DNA from: Eremomyces bilateralis CBS 781.70
Taxonomy: Eukaryota; Ascomycota; Dothideomycetes; Eremomycetales; Eremomycetaceae
Reading direction: 5' to 3'
NCBI RefSeq assembly: GCF_010015585.1
Contig: NW_022985088.1
Span: 126,678-190,677, forward strand
Length of the DNA: 64,000 nucleotides
In this document: in pieces, positions 42,120-54,800 of the stretch
How the letters are laid out: each line of letters starts with the position of its first letter
How positions within the stretch are numbered: the stretch's first letter is position 1
Position numbers and translations under genes: made by a program
Notes under the pieces: generated by a model
Told to the model about the DNA's origin: nothing
The model's database searches: none
What the model saw: the letters and a program-made list of their open reading frames with translations, nothing else

Positions 42120-42836
42120 ATTATTGAAGGAAAAGAGGCTTTTATAAATTTATGATAATTTCTTGTTACTAATATTTTGCTCATTCCAACGCCCATGTCA
42201 CTGTCCATGTTCCAATTTCTGGGGTAGAGATGAACCCAACAGCATTTAAAGGATTGTAATAGTGGAATTTCAGATGGTTGGTCAATTGCCGGACAATAGT
42301 TAGACGACAATATAATTGCATTATTCCGTACAGTGCTCTCAAAATCATATTGCCACCTAATTACCGACCGCTCTGCTGCAGTCACACGAAGCTACATCCC
42401 TGTCTCCTGACGCCCATTGATTGGCTTAATACCACATCCTCTGATCTCCACCATGACATCGCCATATGATCGTCCAGTGTTCCATGTTCCGTTTTCTGTA
42501 CATACACAACACCACTCCATTAACCCAATCGACTGTACAAGTATCACGACCTTTACCATCCCTTTCGCTCCTGTGCTCCATTGGTATATATATTCTCCTT
42601 CCCCATTTCCTCATCCTCCCTGTGTTTCCTTTCTATGTGATGAACACAGCCTTTTTTTGTTACATGGTCTCTGCAATAGAATAGACACCAGCCGCACACA
42701 CATCCCCAACCTGTCATTTGTTGGCCTCTTGTCCACGTCCGATCTCTTGCCTCTACCATCCGAAACGCCATCGGTCAGACACAGCAGGAACGAATCTATC
42801 GTTTTCTTCGGCTGGACCGATTAGCTTTGGCGTGAT
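42120..42836. promoter_or_regulatory. Divergent region between tRNA-Asp and neutral trehalase
   Basis: Should contain the trehalase promoter and 5' leader; long CT-rich stretches lie at 42555-42640. No additional gene is supported. Confidence 0.4.
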
Positions 42837-45272
42837 ATGACCTCGCAAAACCAGCTTCGGAACCCCTCCACCACAGACCCGCACAGGACCCCCAATTCTC
42901 CCCCAGATCATGACCCTCTGTCGTCAGCCGAGGTATATTATGGCCAGTCTCACTCGAAGGGCAAGGGCGGTAGGATTCGGACCCTATCAGCGGTGAGTAG
43001 GACGCTTCCAATTACTGCTGCTCCAGCTAATACAAGAACTGTCTAGGTCACCGATCGAAGTGACCGGAACCCCTTGCAGTTTTCCCAGTACCGCTCTAAG
43101 AATAGGAGATTGAGTCATGGTAAGTGGGAAACTCCATCAAGTTCGAGGTTTTGACAGCTAAGTAGTATTGTACCAGATGAGCATCCAATCAATCCCCGCA
43201 AGTTCCTCATTCCAGTAGAAGCGACCCTCAAAGCCCTCCTCGATAGGGAGGATACAGACAGGAATATGCAGATCACAATTGAGGATACTGGACCTAAGGT
43301 TGGTGGTGGTTTGGTCTGTCACACTGCGGTCATCCTAACAAGTATCAGGTACTACCGGTGGGCACAGCCGGATCCCAGGGTTTGAAGACGTTTGATATTC
43401 GCGGAACCTATATGCTGGCGAATTTGCTACAAGAGCTCACCCTTGCCCAAGATCATGGTCGAAAGACGATCATCCTGGACGAAGCAAGACTGAATGAGAA
43501 TCCGGTCCATCGGCTCAACCGATTGATCAGGTACTCATTCTGGCAAGGGCTGACCCGGAGCATTGATGCCTCCAATATCCATATCACAGGTGCTGATCCT
43601 AAGGATTGGACAGAGGATCCTAGGCCACGCATCTACATTCCTGTTGGCGCGCCCGAGCAGTATGAGTATTACTTAAACGTAGCGAAGGAGAAACCGGAGA
43701 TGCGATTGGATGTTCAGTGGCTTCCCGAAAAGTGCGATGACCCCGAGTACGTCCGCGACCTCAATGCAGCGCCGGGGCTGCTTGCCCTCGCCATGGAGGA
43801 ATTTGCTAGCCCCATCACCGGCGAGGTCGAACTGCGAGGACTCCCATTTGTCGTCCCTGGAGGCCGGTTCAACGAGCTTTACGGCTGGGATAGCTACATG
43901 GAGTCACTTGGGCTGCTTGTCCATGACCGGGTCGACCTGGTCAAGTCGATGGTCCTCAACTTCGGCTTCTGCATCCGTCATTATGGCAAAATCCTCAATG
44001 CCAACCGCTCCTACTACCTCTGCCGTACGCAGCCACCATTCCTCACCGACATGGCTCTCCGTGTCTACGAGCGCATCAAACAGGAGCCGGGCGCTCTCGA
44101 CTTTCTCCGTCAAGCCATCCTCGCGGCCATCAAGGAGTACCATTCCGTCTGGATGGCGGCACCGCGCTACGATCTGGAATCCGGGCTCTCACGATACCGC
44201 CCCGCTGGCATTGGCGTGCCCCCCGAGACCGAGGCCTCCCACTTCTTGCACCTTCTTGAGCCGTACGCCAAGAAACATCAACTGTCGTTCGCCGATTTTG
44301 TGAGCGCCTACAATGAGGGCCGCGTCCACGAACCGCTGCTCGACGATTACTTTCTGCACGATCGTGCTGTCCGTGAGTCCGGACACGATACGTCTTATCG
44401 CCTGGAGCGTGTCTGCGCCAACCTTGCCACCGTGGACCTCAACTCCCTTCTGTACAAGTACGAAACGGACATCTCCCGCACCATTCGCGGCCATTTTGGC
44501 GATTCGCTGGTCGTCCCCGCCGAGTTCTGCGCGCCCGGAAAGATCGCCGGCTACGTCGAATCATCCGCGATCTGGGACCGCCGCGCGAAGAAACGCCGTG
44601 CGCTAATGGAGAAGCTCATGTGGGACGAGGAGGCCGGCATGTATTTCGACTACGACACCGTTAACCGACAGCGTAACACGTACGAATCGGCCACGACGTT
44701 CTGGCCCATGTGGTCGGGCGTCGCCACACCCCGGCAAGCCGCTGTGCTGACCAGTCGTGCGCTGCCCAAGTTTGAGATGTTCGGTGGGCTGGTGTCGGGG
44801 ACGGAGGAGTCGCGTGGGCCGGTGGGACTGGACCGACCGAATCGACAATGGGACTACCCGTTCGGTTGGGCGCCGCAGCAGATGTTGGCCTGGGTGGGGT
44901 TTGAGCGGTACGGGTACTACGAGGAAGCGCAGCGATTGGCGTATCGGTGGTGCTACATGGTGACCAAGTCGTTTGTCGATTTCAACGGGGTGGTGGTGGA
45001 GAAGTACGACGTGACGCGGGAGATTGACCCTCACCGTGTGGAGGCCGAGTATGGCAACCAGGGGATTGATTTCAAAGGGGTTCCACGAGAAGGGTGAGTT
45101 TGCCATTTTCTTTCACACCTTGATGAGCCATGACACTAACTACGGTTGCAGATTCGGCTGGGTCAACGCTAGCTACGCATACGGCATTAACCTTCTCACG
45201 GCACACATGAGACGCGCGCTGGGCGCGATGACTACCTACGACCAATTCGTCAAGGCGACCGAAGCCATATAA
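42837..45272 (+). CDS. treB: Neutral (cytosolic) trehalase
   Basis: Five exons (42837-42992, 43047-43119, 43177-43298, 43349-45093, 45152-45272) encode 738 residues, the normal neutral trehalase size. Both family signatures are present: [14 protein letters not shown] and [10 protein letters not shown]. The N-terminal regulatory region has PKA-type serines (GRIRTLS and RRLSH) and a calcium-binding loop in [15 protein letters not shown], just before the catalytic domain. The usual glycine of that loop (DTDGN) is Arg here. There is no signal peptide, which fits the cytosolic enzyme that splits stored trehalose into two glucose units during spore germination or recovery from stress. Regulation by PKA phosphorylation and 14-3-3 binding is known for yeast Nth1. 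The first intron lies right after the RIRTLS site, and the last joins PREG to FGWVNAS. Confidence 0.95.
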
Positions 45273-46638
45273 TTTTGAGTCTCGCCGATCACTCGAGTCA
45301 GGGGCGAACGCCTGGCTGTGGTGTATTGCATGGGATAGAGAGGGGATGGACGGGCCAAAGCATCACTGGGAAGTGCGCGAAACGTGTCTACATGATAGAG
45401 TTGCATGCTAGAGCTTTACTCCACTTGGGGAGGATCAGTTGTATTCCTGTTGGATACCGCATAGTAGCGCAGTACTTCGACCATGTGGTCAGGATGTTGT
45501 GTTTGGGGATTGTCTGAGGCTCTTCATGTTTCTACCTTAGGGAGGTTCAGTTACTACTGTATCCCATCCCATACCCGTAACCCACCTCGAGCAAAAGCTC
45601 TCCTCGATGACTCGACAGATGACTCGATGTGTGGAACAGTAGATGTCTCTGCTTGAGGCGCTGGACGATTGGTCGATTGGTCAGCGTCGCTACCAGACGA
45701 ATGATGTGATGATGTCAGATGTGAGATGTCAATCATGTCAATATGTCATTGAGTGCATACACACGGACCACATGCAGCCGAAATATTAGCGTTGAATGCA
45801 GGCGACGAGGACTCTGAATTCTCGGAATATTATCGCTCACCAAGCACCCGACAAAAGGACCGGATGGTGGAATTCCGTTGGAATTGTAACTTGCAACCCA
45901 GTACCCAGTGAATGCATATAGGCATGAAGGCATGAAGCAAGGAAAGCCACGTCACATCTGATATGCGAGGCTGCTAGTAGTGAAAGTTGTTGTCAAGGGT
46001 CAGGTCATGTGATGCTACCTGAGTCCCTAAGTACCACATGACCTCATATCACATGACCCACCAAAATAGCTTAGATTTCCCCGGATTCTATTGGACGCTT
46101 GAGTGGATTAGGGACTTGGCGGATCCCTCTTGCCAAGAATACAACGACCTGCGGCCTTGCCTTGCCACCTCACACAGTCTACCCACGTCAACACCACAAT
46201 TGATCATAAATTCATAAATTCAAACTCCAATATTGTCCGGTTTGACTCTGCTCTATTGTCGGTATAAGTACCGTGAATACCCCTCGATTCTTACTGATTC
46301 TTCTTCTCATGCACCTCATGGAATCCTCAGCGCAACCGCTTCTTCGTTCGACTTCATACTATCACCAGTCGTACTTACAAATACACCACCACTGTCAAGA
46401 CCTCGCATATTCGGCACTGACCTGACACACCGCCGTGAATTCCAGCTCTTGGACTCGAGTCACCTTTCCGACCCTGACTCAACCTTTTCTATTCACCTGC
46501 GCACCTTTCTCGTCATCCGCCGACCCACTACGAACGACCCTGTGACGGTCTAAACCACACCGCAACTCCGACACCCCGCGAACCTATCTCTCTCCACCCG
46601 CTACTCACTCAGAAAACTAAACCTCAAGAACATCCAAC
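45273..46638. promoter_or_regulatory. treB 3' region and upstream region of the IFRD gene
   Basis: About 1.4 kb without a supported gene. Near 45610-45735 there are short repeats of GATGACTCGA and GGTCGATTGGTC type. A cluster of CATGTGA palindromic motifs lies at 46003-46058 (see the separate entry). The CT-rich 46440-46630 segment is probably the 5' leader of the downstream gene. Confidence 0.4.
46003..46058. promoter_or_regulatory. Inverted pair plus a third copy of a CATGTGA-type motif
   Basis: GGTCATGTGAT at 46003-46013 is the exact reverse complement of ATCACATGACC at 46048-46058, with a third CACATGACC at 46035-46043. The arrangement looks like a cluster of binding sites for one bHLH- or bZIP-type factor in the upstream region of the IFRD-family gene. 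The factor is not identifiable from sequence. Confidence 0.45.
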
Positions 46639-48264
46639 ATGCACGATCTCCGCCGCCGTGCTCTCGAACGTGGAGAGGCGGGAAAGACCCTCTCGCGCAA
46701 GCAGCGCACCCGCGTCACCTCCGGCCTTGCGCCCGCAAGCGCCCCATCGTCTCTCAACGCCTCCCTCAATAACTCCCGCGCCGCGTCGCGCACCAACTCG
46801 CGCCCTCCTTCACGGCATGACAGCGACGACGAAGACGACACGGGGCTCAGCGACAGCACCTTCTCGCTCGGGTCGCTGGACGCGGCGCTCGAGGAAGATA
46901 TTGCGACGACCACAGGCGGGGTGGGTTTGATGGAGAGGGTCGAGGCAGTGATTGGGAAAGATAAGAAGGCGAAGGAGGCGAGAGAGAGGGATTTGGCGGC
47001 GCTGGCGTATGTACTTACGCACTCCGTGGGAACGGCGGAACTAGAAGGGCGGGAGCTCACCGTCGTCCGCGGGTTGTTGAAGGTCGTTGGGAGGGGCACC
47101 GAGGATGACGAAGGAGAGCGAGAGGCAGTTCTGGGATTGAGAGGTGAGTACATATTTGCAAGAAATAGTTGAAAACCGGGGACAATGCTAACAACGGATA
47201 CAGCACTCGCGGCCGTGTTCTTGACATCACCTACGGAATCTCTCTTCGCCGCCACCGTCTCGCCGCTCAAGCGAACCATCGTCGACGCCTTGTCCAACAC
47301 GATCAAGACCGCTGGCCTTCATGCGCTTGGGCTCGCGGCTTACTACGGCGGCGCAGGCGAGCCTGAGATTGTCTCGACGATGCGATTCCTGCTCGATATC
47401 ATCCAAAGCGACGGCGGCTCCGTGGAAGCGACCGACGAGGGCGAAGTGGTCGTGGCCGCGCTGGAAGAGTGGGGATTCCTCGCCACGCGCGTCCGTTTCT
47501 CGGAAGATGAAGACGTCGAAGAGGCGATGGATGCGTTCATCGATCAGCTCGAGAGCTCGGATGCGTCTGTGCAAGTGGCCACGGGGGAAAACATCGCGCT
47601 CGTGTTCGAGAAATCGCGGATCGCCACGGACGAGCTGGATTCGGACGACGAGTCGGACTACGAGCCGGACGACGCGGCAGATGAGGACGCGGACGACATT
47701 GACAGCGAAGAGGAAGACGAGGAGGAGAAAGGGTACCGCAAGATTTACACCCCCATCGCTCCCCACACCATGCCGTCTCTCGAATCCACGCTCTCCGACC
47801 TGGCCACCACCTCTGCTCGCTCCCTCAATGCCGCCACCCGCCGCCGACTCCATTCCTCCTTCACCGACATCCTCCACTCCGTCTCCTATCCCACCCACGG
47901 CCCCCGCTACTCCACCGCGCTTGACCACAACACTGGCCGCGAACTCGGATCCCGCCTCGTCGTCCGCCTCGGCGGCCCCGGAAAATCCGGCGGCGAGGTG
48001 CGCGTGAATAAGTGGTGGAAGCTGCACCGGTTGCAGGCCTTGCGGCGCGTGCTGCAGGGCGGGCTGAGCACGCATCTGCTGGAGAACGAGAGCGTGTTCC
48101 AGACCATCCCGGTACTGATCACACGGAAGGCCGCGGCGGGGGCGGGGAAGTGGGGGATCGGGAGCCAGCCGATGAGTCGGGAGCCGAGCGATCGGGGGTA
48201 TGGGAGTGGGACGGAGAGTCCTGGACGGAGGGGACGATGGAAGGGGCAGCCGGAGTTTGAGTAG
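46639..48264 (+). CDS. Interferon-related developmental regulator (IFRD) family protein
   Basis: Exons 46639-47143 and 47204-48264 encode 521 residues. The 60-nt intron (GTGAGT donor, GCTAAC branch, ATACAG acceptor) joins GLR to ALAAV. The N-terminus is basic and Ser-rich (DLRRRALERGEAGKTLSRKQR). The helical body (LAALAYVLTHSVGTAELEGR; TIVDALSNTIKTAGLHALGL; IVSTMRFLLDIIQSDGG; NIALVFEKSR) matches the IFRD N-terminal armadillo-like repeats. An acidic stretch of D/E (DDESDYEPDDAADEDADD) separates it from the C-terminal IFRD_C helix (KWWKLHRLQALRRVLQGGL). Metazoan IFRD proteins bind ribosomes and chromatin regulators; the yeast and fungal role is less clear. The whole frame has long antisense open frames because of its high GC third position; these are shadows. 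Confidence 0.9.
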
Positions 48265-48839
48265 TCGGTGGTTCCTGTTTGGCGGCGTTCCGGTGGAAAC
48301 GTTCTGAGACATTTAGGTTTTGTGATGAATCGGGATGCGAGTCACGAGGATGAGTTGAACTGCATGTTTCGGGCATCATGTTGGCATGGTCTTCATTTGT
48401 TTGCTAGATAGTGAGCGTCTTTTGCATCATATGAGTGGTTTACTGAAGTCTTTTTTTAATGTCAAGGGAGGGAAGATAGGCGTGGTCTATCAAACGGGGG
48501 CATATGGGATGGGATAGAAGTTTCCTTTCCCGCACATATATGATATATACCCAAAATTCGAGCGATTCCCATGCTTTGTATGGCCCGTACAGTGCACTAC
48601 AGTCACGAGTGATCAAACCATCCACGCAAGGCAAAAATTTGGGGCGTGAGATGTTCCATATATCATCTATTGATCCTCCATCGCTAATCCTTCAAATCCG
48701 TCGTCACCCTTCGTCACGAACAGCTTCTTCAGCTCATCATGCATCGCTAAAGTTGACGGCTCCACTTCCTTCTATCCAACGACCTCCGCCGCCCATCCTC
48801 GTGACCTCTCCCCGATCACCGCCACGTTCCACCCTTCAC
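48265..48839. other. Convergent 3' spacer
   Basis: About 575 bases between the IFRD gene and MBF1. It should hold both 3' ends. No RNA or element is supported. Confidence 0.4.
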
Positions 48840-49406
48840 CTATGCCTTCTTCTTCGCCCCGGGCCCCAACTTCGGTTGCCCAATATTCTCCCCCCGCAGA
48901 TGCACGCCCAGCACGCGCTCCATGTTCCCGATGATCTTCTGGTCGGGCGGCGCCGTGCCCCGCTCGTACTCCGCCACCACGGTGGGCGTCTGGTTGATCT
49001 TGGTGGCGAAGTCCTTCTGTGTCATCGGGTCGCCCTTCTGGTTCTTGAGCTTGCTGCGCGCGTCGCGGATCGCCTGCCCCACCGTGCTACCCACCGTCTT
49101 CGGCTTCACGATGTCGTCGGAGCGGTCGACTTTGGTGAGGTGCTGGCCTTCGCTGGCGGCGCGCTGTGATACACATGTTCCGTTAGTTCATCGCGTCGGG
49201 TGCGGAGGGATGCCGATGCGGTGGCAAATGGGACTCACCGAGTTCGTTCCGCCATATTTCTTCTGGGTGTCGATGGCGGCGCCCTGGCGACGAGCGGCGT
49301 TCAGGGCGCTCTCACCGCGGAGGACGCGCTCCCGGTCGGTTCCTCCAGAAGCACCGCCGCGGGTCTTGCTGCCGATCTTGGTGACGGTGTCCCAGTCGTC
49401 GGACAT
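48840..49406 (-). CDS. mbf1: Multiprotein-bridging factor 1 (transcriptional coactivator; ribosome-collision sensor)
   Basis: Exons 49406-49239 and 49163-48840 encode 163 residues. The N-terminal MBF1 domain has the family pattern [30 protein letters not shown] and, after the 75-nt intron, [12 protein letters not shown]. The C-terminal Cro/C1 helix-turn-helix reads [14 protein letters not shown] and VVAEYERG, followed by a basic tail. Mbf1 bridges bZIP activators and TBP. In yeast it also binds stalled ribosomes and preserves reading frame. A partner at ribosome collisions, the Cue2-type SMR protein, is encoded 45 kb away. Both splice sites are canonical. Confidence 0.95.
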
Positions 49407-50164
49407 GGTGGATTCGATATGGATGAAAGTGGTTGGTGGAAAGGGAGGTCCGATAAGGATGACAGGTGCTCGTAGAGATTCTGAGTAGCGAATCTACAAG
49501 CGGATGTCTGTGGGAAGTAGGGGAAGCGTAGAGATGACCGATGTATGGGATTGTTCTGTCAGAATTTCGAACTGATGGTTGGTTATTCTGGAATATTAAT
49601 ATGAACAAGGAGCTGAGTCGGTGGGAGAAAGACGTGGAATGGAGAGGACGTGGCGGGGAGAAGGCGGGTAGATATTCGGGTAAACTGATCGGTGACTGGA
49701 TTCGACACCTTGCTGAGTCACCATCCCCTAACCAGGAAGGAGCGGAGATGAGAGAGAACGAGGAAGGAGCGCATCATGAAATGTGATGAACACATCCCTT
49801 TGAAGATATGATAATAATAATTAGGGCACAGAGACTAGAAGACAAGTCCAATAATAATGTACAGCACCAGACTTCCACATTTCCATATTGCGACCAGCAA
49901 TTCTCAATTAATTCTCAATCGTGCATTGAATCAGCTAATCGCCACCCACTGTGGAGTGGGCATTTCTACAGCAGTCTTTTGGAAGGATATTGAGTTGAGG
50001 TTACTCTGACACCAGGGGCAATGGTTTGATCGAGTCCTCGGTCAAAGCACCCGAAACATTGCGCTGCCTATACCCTTGACACTGTCCAACTCCATCTGAG
50101 AGAAGAAAATAAGATATGCCGAAAGTACCGTCCATCGAAACATCCTCCAGATTCCTAGGTGCCC
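49407..50164. promoter_or_regulatory. mbf1 upstream region and hepA 3' flank
   Basis: Should hold the mbf1 promoter. A CT-rich tract that reads as GA on the plus strand lies near 49600-49760. No further gene is supported. Confidence 0.4.
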
Positions 50165-51281
50165 TCACGATCCCTCGTCCTCACTCGCACCCCCATCATC
50201 CACCTTCTCGCTGCCATTGGTCTGCGTCGCATCGTTCCCTTCGTTGGCCCCGTTATGGCGGAACACCCTAAGAAATGGTGAGCATGACTCAAGTTCGATG
50301 AAAGGGGGATACTTACAGATGTTGCTCGAAGTATTCTATCAGCTGCGACCAACTACGTCAGTAAGCTCCAGCCAAGGCTGCGGTATGGCCCATGACCAAC
50401 AAGAATCCACTCACCTTTTGCGGGCACTTCCCCTTCAGGGTCTCAAGCAGATACTTGGACTTCTGACCATTGTTCCAGACCACGAAACCATACACCTGGT
50501 TTTCGCCATTCTTTGTATTCCGCTGTTCTTCTAGTGTGTCGATGGAAACGATTTCCTTCTCCCAGCTTCCCTTCGGCGGCTCCCACGCCTTTTTCCCCCG
50601 GATGACATGTTTAACCTCCGGCGTTGCCGAGTCCGACTCGCCGCCCACTCGACTTCGCTTCCGTCCACGGCCCCGCCCACTCGACTCTGCGGCGGCTGGC
50701 GTGCCGGTTGGCTGTCGCTTTCTCTTCCCTTTCGTCGCTGGCTCAGGTTTCCCACCGATCAGGTCCCAGTACGCCTGCAGTACAGCCTCAGCGCCTTGGC
50801 TATCTCCTGCGTCAGAAGTGATCCAAGCGGAAGTCTGGAGTGCCTACCGAATATGACGTTCTGGTTCCAGGGTATTCTCGCTCTCATCGTAACCCTTCCA
50901 TTTCACGTTGTAGACAATTTCTCCCTACCGACGTGTCAGCGCGGCATCGGGACGATTGTTTGTACAGTACCACCCACCTTTCTTTGTTCATGCCCATGAA
51001 TTGCTTCAACTTCGTAGCTGTTATGCGACAGCATTAGAATGCGCTTTCCCAGTACTGGGTGGATAGTAGGAGGGTACGCACGCATCCTCGTCATCGTCCT
51101 CTTCTTCATCCTCCTCATCCTCGGTGCCTTCGTTGATATCGGCGGGCTTTTTCACGGAGGCTGGGATCTCATCGGATCCATCCGAGACGTTGGACCTTTC
51201 GTCGGACGGTGCTGTGAGGCGCGTTAGCTGCCGCGGAGTTGGAATACTTTGACGCGAGCTCGTTCACTTGCAGGGAGGCAT
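50165..51281 (-). CDS. hepA: Heterochromatin protein 1 (HP1) with chromodomain and chromoshadow domain
   Basis: Seven exons (51281-51272, 51211-51082, 51017-50978, 50924-50848, 50799-50415, 50342-50317, 50267-50165) encode 256 residues. After MPPSPSDERSN and an acidic run, the chromodomain reads YEVEAIHGHEQRK, EIVYNVKWKGYDESENTLEP, with the aromatic cage residues Tyr, Trp and Tyr/Glu expected for methyl-lysine binding, followed by GAEAVLQAYW. A basic hinge follows, then the chromoshadow domain WEKEIVSIDTLEE, GFVVWNNGQKSKYLLE, LIEYFEQHL. HP1 reads H3K9 methylation and dimerises through the shadow domain; in Aspergillus HepA represses secondary-metabolite clusters. The first intron has a GC donor (GCAAGT), which is needed to keep the start in frame. 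Two exons are shorter than 41 nt. Confidence 0.92.
51212..51271 (-). other. GC-AG intron in the HP1 gene
   Basis: The donor is GCAAGT directly after ATG CCT CCC T; GCTAAC serves as branch and CTCACAG as acceptor. With a GT donor four bases further on, the frame would shift away from the DERSN reading frame. The GC donor gives a continuous frame from MPPSPSDE into the chromodomain. Confidence 0.75.
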
Positions 51282-51854
51282 GGTAGATGCTGATCTCGAA
51301 GTAAAACACCCAAAGGACCAAACGGGCAACAAGTGAGTGTATGTTATAGACAGCAATGGTCAGTTCATTATGGGCGGTGTAAAATGCGCAAGTGCTGGAC
51401 GAAACTGGGATGCTCATCGCGACTTGGAGAGGTTGGACCTTGGGACTTAGAGGGCGGTGCGATTGATCTGATTGGATCATTGGGACTCTTGGCAGGGTTT
51501 TGATTGACGTATTAGCGTCGTCGCGCCTTAACGTGTGAAATCACGTGCAAACTATGAAGTTTCTATGTGGCTCGTGCTCCAGACGCGACTTCCAGAGTTC
51601 CAGTAATCCAGTTCCAAGAATATGTGGCTTGTGATGTGGCACACCGCGATTTTCTGAACTACAGTGGCTGTGCATCAGAGGCTCCAATGTCCAAACTTTC
51701 GTGAAATCACCTCCATGAGCTCTCCAACATCCATTTCCCCTTTCCACCGATTTGATACCCTTTGGATGACCTAGACCCCTTCCAAAGCTTCTGCAGTTAT
51801 AGTTAATCGGCTTTTCTATATCATACAAGAACGCTGCGGCGTCCAAGTTCCAAA
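51282..51854. promoter_or_regulatory. Divergent promoter region, hepA (-) and cct5 (+)
   Basis: A 573-base spacer between head-to-head genes, containing a CACGTG motif near 51542. It should contain the promoters of both; no further gene is supported. Confidence 0.45.
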
Positions 51855-54800
51855 ATGGCGATGCGTAAGTTGCTCCCAGGCCCTGTGCGAGTTAAGATAG
51901 CTTAGAGACTAATATCGGCTCGCAGAACTTGATATGTCAGATGGTATGACCCTATATCGACTCGATCCTCGCTATCGAAAGACTAATTCTGGATTGCACA
52001 GCACGGATGATGCAGGATGAGTCGGGACGGCAATTTATAATCGTTCGAGAGTACGCACACCCAGACTTTATGCACAGCATGCAGGAAACTGACGTATCCA
52101 AGCCAAGGGAAAAAGAAGCGACAACACGGCATTGAAGCCGTCAAATCACATATCATGGCTGCGCGGACAGTTGCAAACATCGTCAAGAGCTCTTTGGTAT
52201 GAAGCTACCTGATCGTGGCATTCTATGGGCAAATGCTAATACACCGGCTCAGGGTCCTCGAGGGCTTGACAAGATCCTTATTTCTCCTGATGGCGATATC
52301 ACGGTTACGAATGACGGAGCGACGATTCTCTCACAAGTTCGTTCGATTATTTCATACCTCCGGATATTGGCGTTGACAAACCCTAGATGGAAATCTCCAA
52401 CCACGTAGCTAAGCTATTAGTCGAACTCTCCAAATCCCAAGACGAAGAGATTGGCGACGGTACCACTGGTGTCGTGGTCCTAGCTGGTGCTTTACTGGAA
52501 CAAGCGGCGGATCTCATCGACAAGGGCATCCATCCCATCAGAATCGCCGACGGATTTGACGAGGCATGTGAGGTTGCCGTTGCCGAGCTAGACAAGATCA
52601 GCGACACCGTGGAGTTTTCGAAAGATGAAACCGCAAATTTGATGAAGGTGGCCAAGACAAGCCTGGGCAGCAAAATCGTCTCAAAAGCCCACGATCAGTT
52701 CGCGAGGATCGCTGTGGATGCCGTTCTGTCCGTAGCGGATCTGGAGAGAAAGGATGTTGATTTTGAGCTCATCAAGGTCGATGGCAAGGTTGGTGGGGCG
52801 CTTGAAGATTCGCTACTGGTTAAAGGCGTCATCATAGACAAGGACTTCTCGCATCCTCAGATGCCCTCGGAAGTCCGAGATGCAAAGCTCGCCATCCTCA
52901 CATGTGCCTTCGAGCCACCGAAACCCAAGACGAAACACAAGCTCGACATCACCTCGGTGGAAGAGTTCAAACGCCTACAGCAGTACGAACGCACCAAATT
53001 CGACGAGATGATCCAACAGATCAAGGATACCGGGGCGAATGTCGTTATCTGCCAGTGGGGATTCGACGATGAAGCCAACCATCTCCTCCTCACGAACAAG
53101 CTTCCGGCTGTGCGATGGGTTGGTGGCCCGGAAATCGAACTCATCGCCATCGCTACGAATGGCCGAATCGTGCCAAGATTCGAGGATCTCAGTGCCGCAA
53201 AGCTAGGAACCGCGGGCGTGGTCCGAGAAATGTCGTTTGGAACCACAAGAGATAAGATGCTTGTGATTGAAGAATGCGCCAACACCCGAGCGGTCACCGT
53301 GTTTGTTCGAGGGAGCAACAAGATGGTACATCCACTATCCATCCTTTGTTCACAAACCACAAGCTGACAGACGACTCCGTAGATCATCGACGAAGCCAAG
53401 CGATCCTTACATGATGCTCTTTGCGTCGTGAGGAACTTGGTGAAGGACAGCCGCATCGTCTATGGCGGTGGTGCTGCAGAAATTGCTTGCTCTTTGGCGA
53501 TTGAAGAAGCCGCGCTGAAGGTACCTATCTCCGAGCGATTGCGAGTTCCCCAGTCGTTAACAAATGCGTGCAGACTCCTGGAATTTCTCAATACGCCATG
53601 CGCGCCTTCGCCGACGCCCTCGACGCGGTGCCGATGGCGCTTGCTGAGAATTCCGGCCTCAGCCCCATCGAGACTCTGGCGTCGATCAAGTCGCGCCAGG
53701 TGAAGGAGAAAAATACCAGACTCGGAGTAGACTGCATGCAGACAGGCAGCAACGGTAAGCTATCCTATTCCATTTTGATTATGATTTTTCCCTTCGCGCT
53801 TCCGGCTCGCTTGCGATTGCAAAACCAGAATATAGTGCAGGACAAACGATATCGATCATGCTGGATCTATGGTAGATTGCATATCGAGTCGGTTGTCAGC
53901 GTCATATTTGGTGCAGTCACGCTACGGCGGGACTTTGTCAGAAGTATTCTTCCGATGCGCCTGAACCAATAGCGACCTGCACACGGTATGGTATTCCTCA
54001 ATTGGCAGTACAGCTGTTGATATATCACACTGTGGCACTGGAATCCCCACGTCCCTAAACTTCACCTCACCGTTTTGGCGAGTGGATCTGGGGTGATTGC
54101 AGACAGTCCACTGGATTGCAACAGTTGGATGTGATGGCTGCAAATCTGTAGCCGCGAAGTGAAAGCGAGTTGAGGTGCGATCGGTGATTCGGCGACCTCG
54201 CCTTTCATCAACACGAAGTTGACGAATCGGGAAACTTGGCTTGCGTTTTATGCGATCACATTGGCTAACCCTTGAGCAATTAGATATGCGCGAGCATTTC
54301 GTTATCGATCCCCTCATCTCGAAGCGCCAGCAATTGCTTTTGGCCACGCAGCTTTGTCGAATGGTCCTGAAGGTATGTCTATCGTCTCTATTAAGGCTTT
54401 TTTGCCGTGTGCCCTTCGTTCTATATTCCTTCTATGATCTCTCCCCTCTATTTTTGTACAAATCTTGATCTTCGTCTCCTTGCGTCGTCACACAACAACC
54501 CTCAAGGATTGCTTCCCGGAAACACTCATCACACCCTTACTCTCGATTCCAATCTCCTGTTTTCCTACAATGCAAACTTCCCCCCTTGCTTCTTCAATGA
54601 AGGCCCTGGCGGGTGTGGTGGTGTCGCGTCGCCCACGCGTCGTAAAAGCTGCCGTGCGGCCTGGGCGGTGGGAGGCAAGGGATGCGGGGATGCCGGCTTA
54701 GCGTCCCCGCCCCCTGTTGGGGGGACACTGCACCGCCAGTACAACCACACACTCCTTGCATTATCCGAGCGATTGTTCCTTCTGCGTGGGATATTCGGTG

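Noticed and set aside
47227-48312. Long antisense open frame (361 codons) opposite the IFRD gene
   Set aside because: It is a shadow of a GC-rich coding strand with no family resemblance, while the sense frame has a clear family and a spliced structure.
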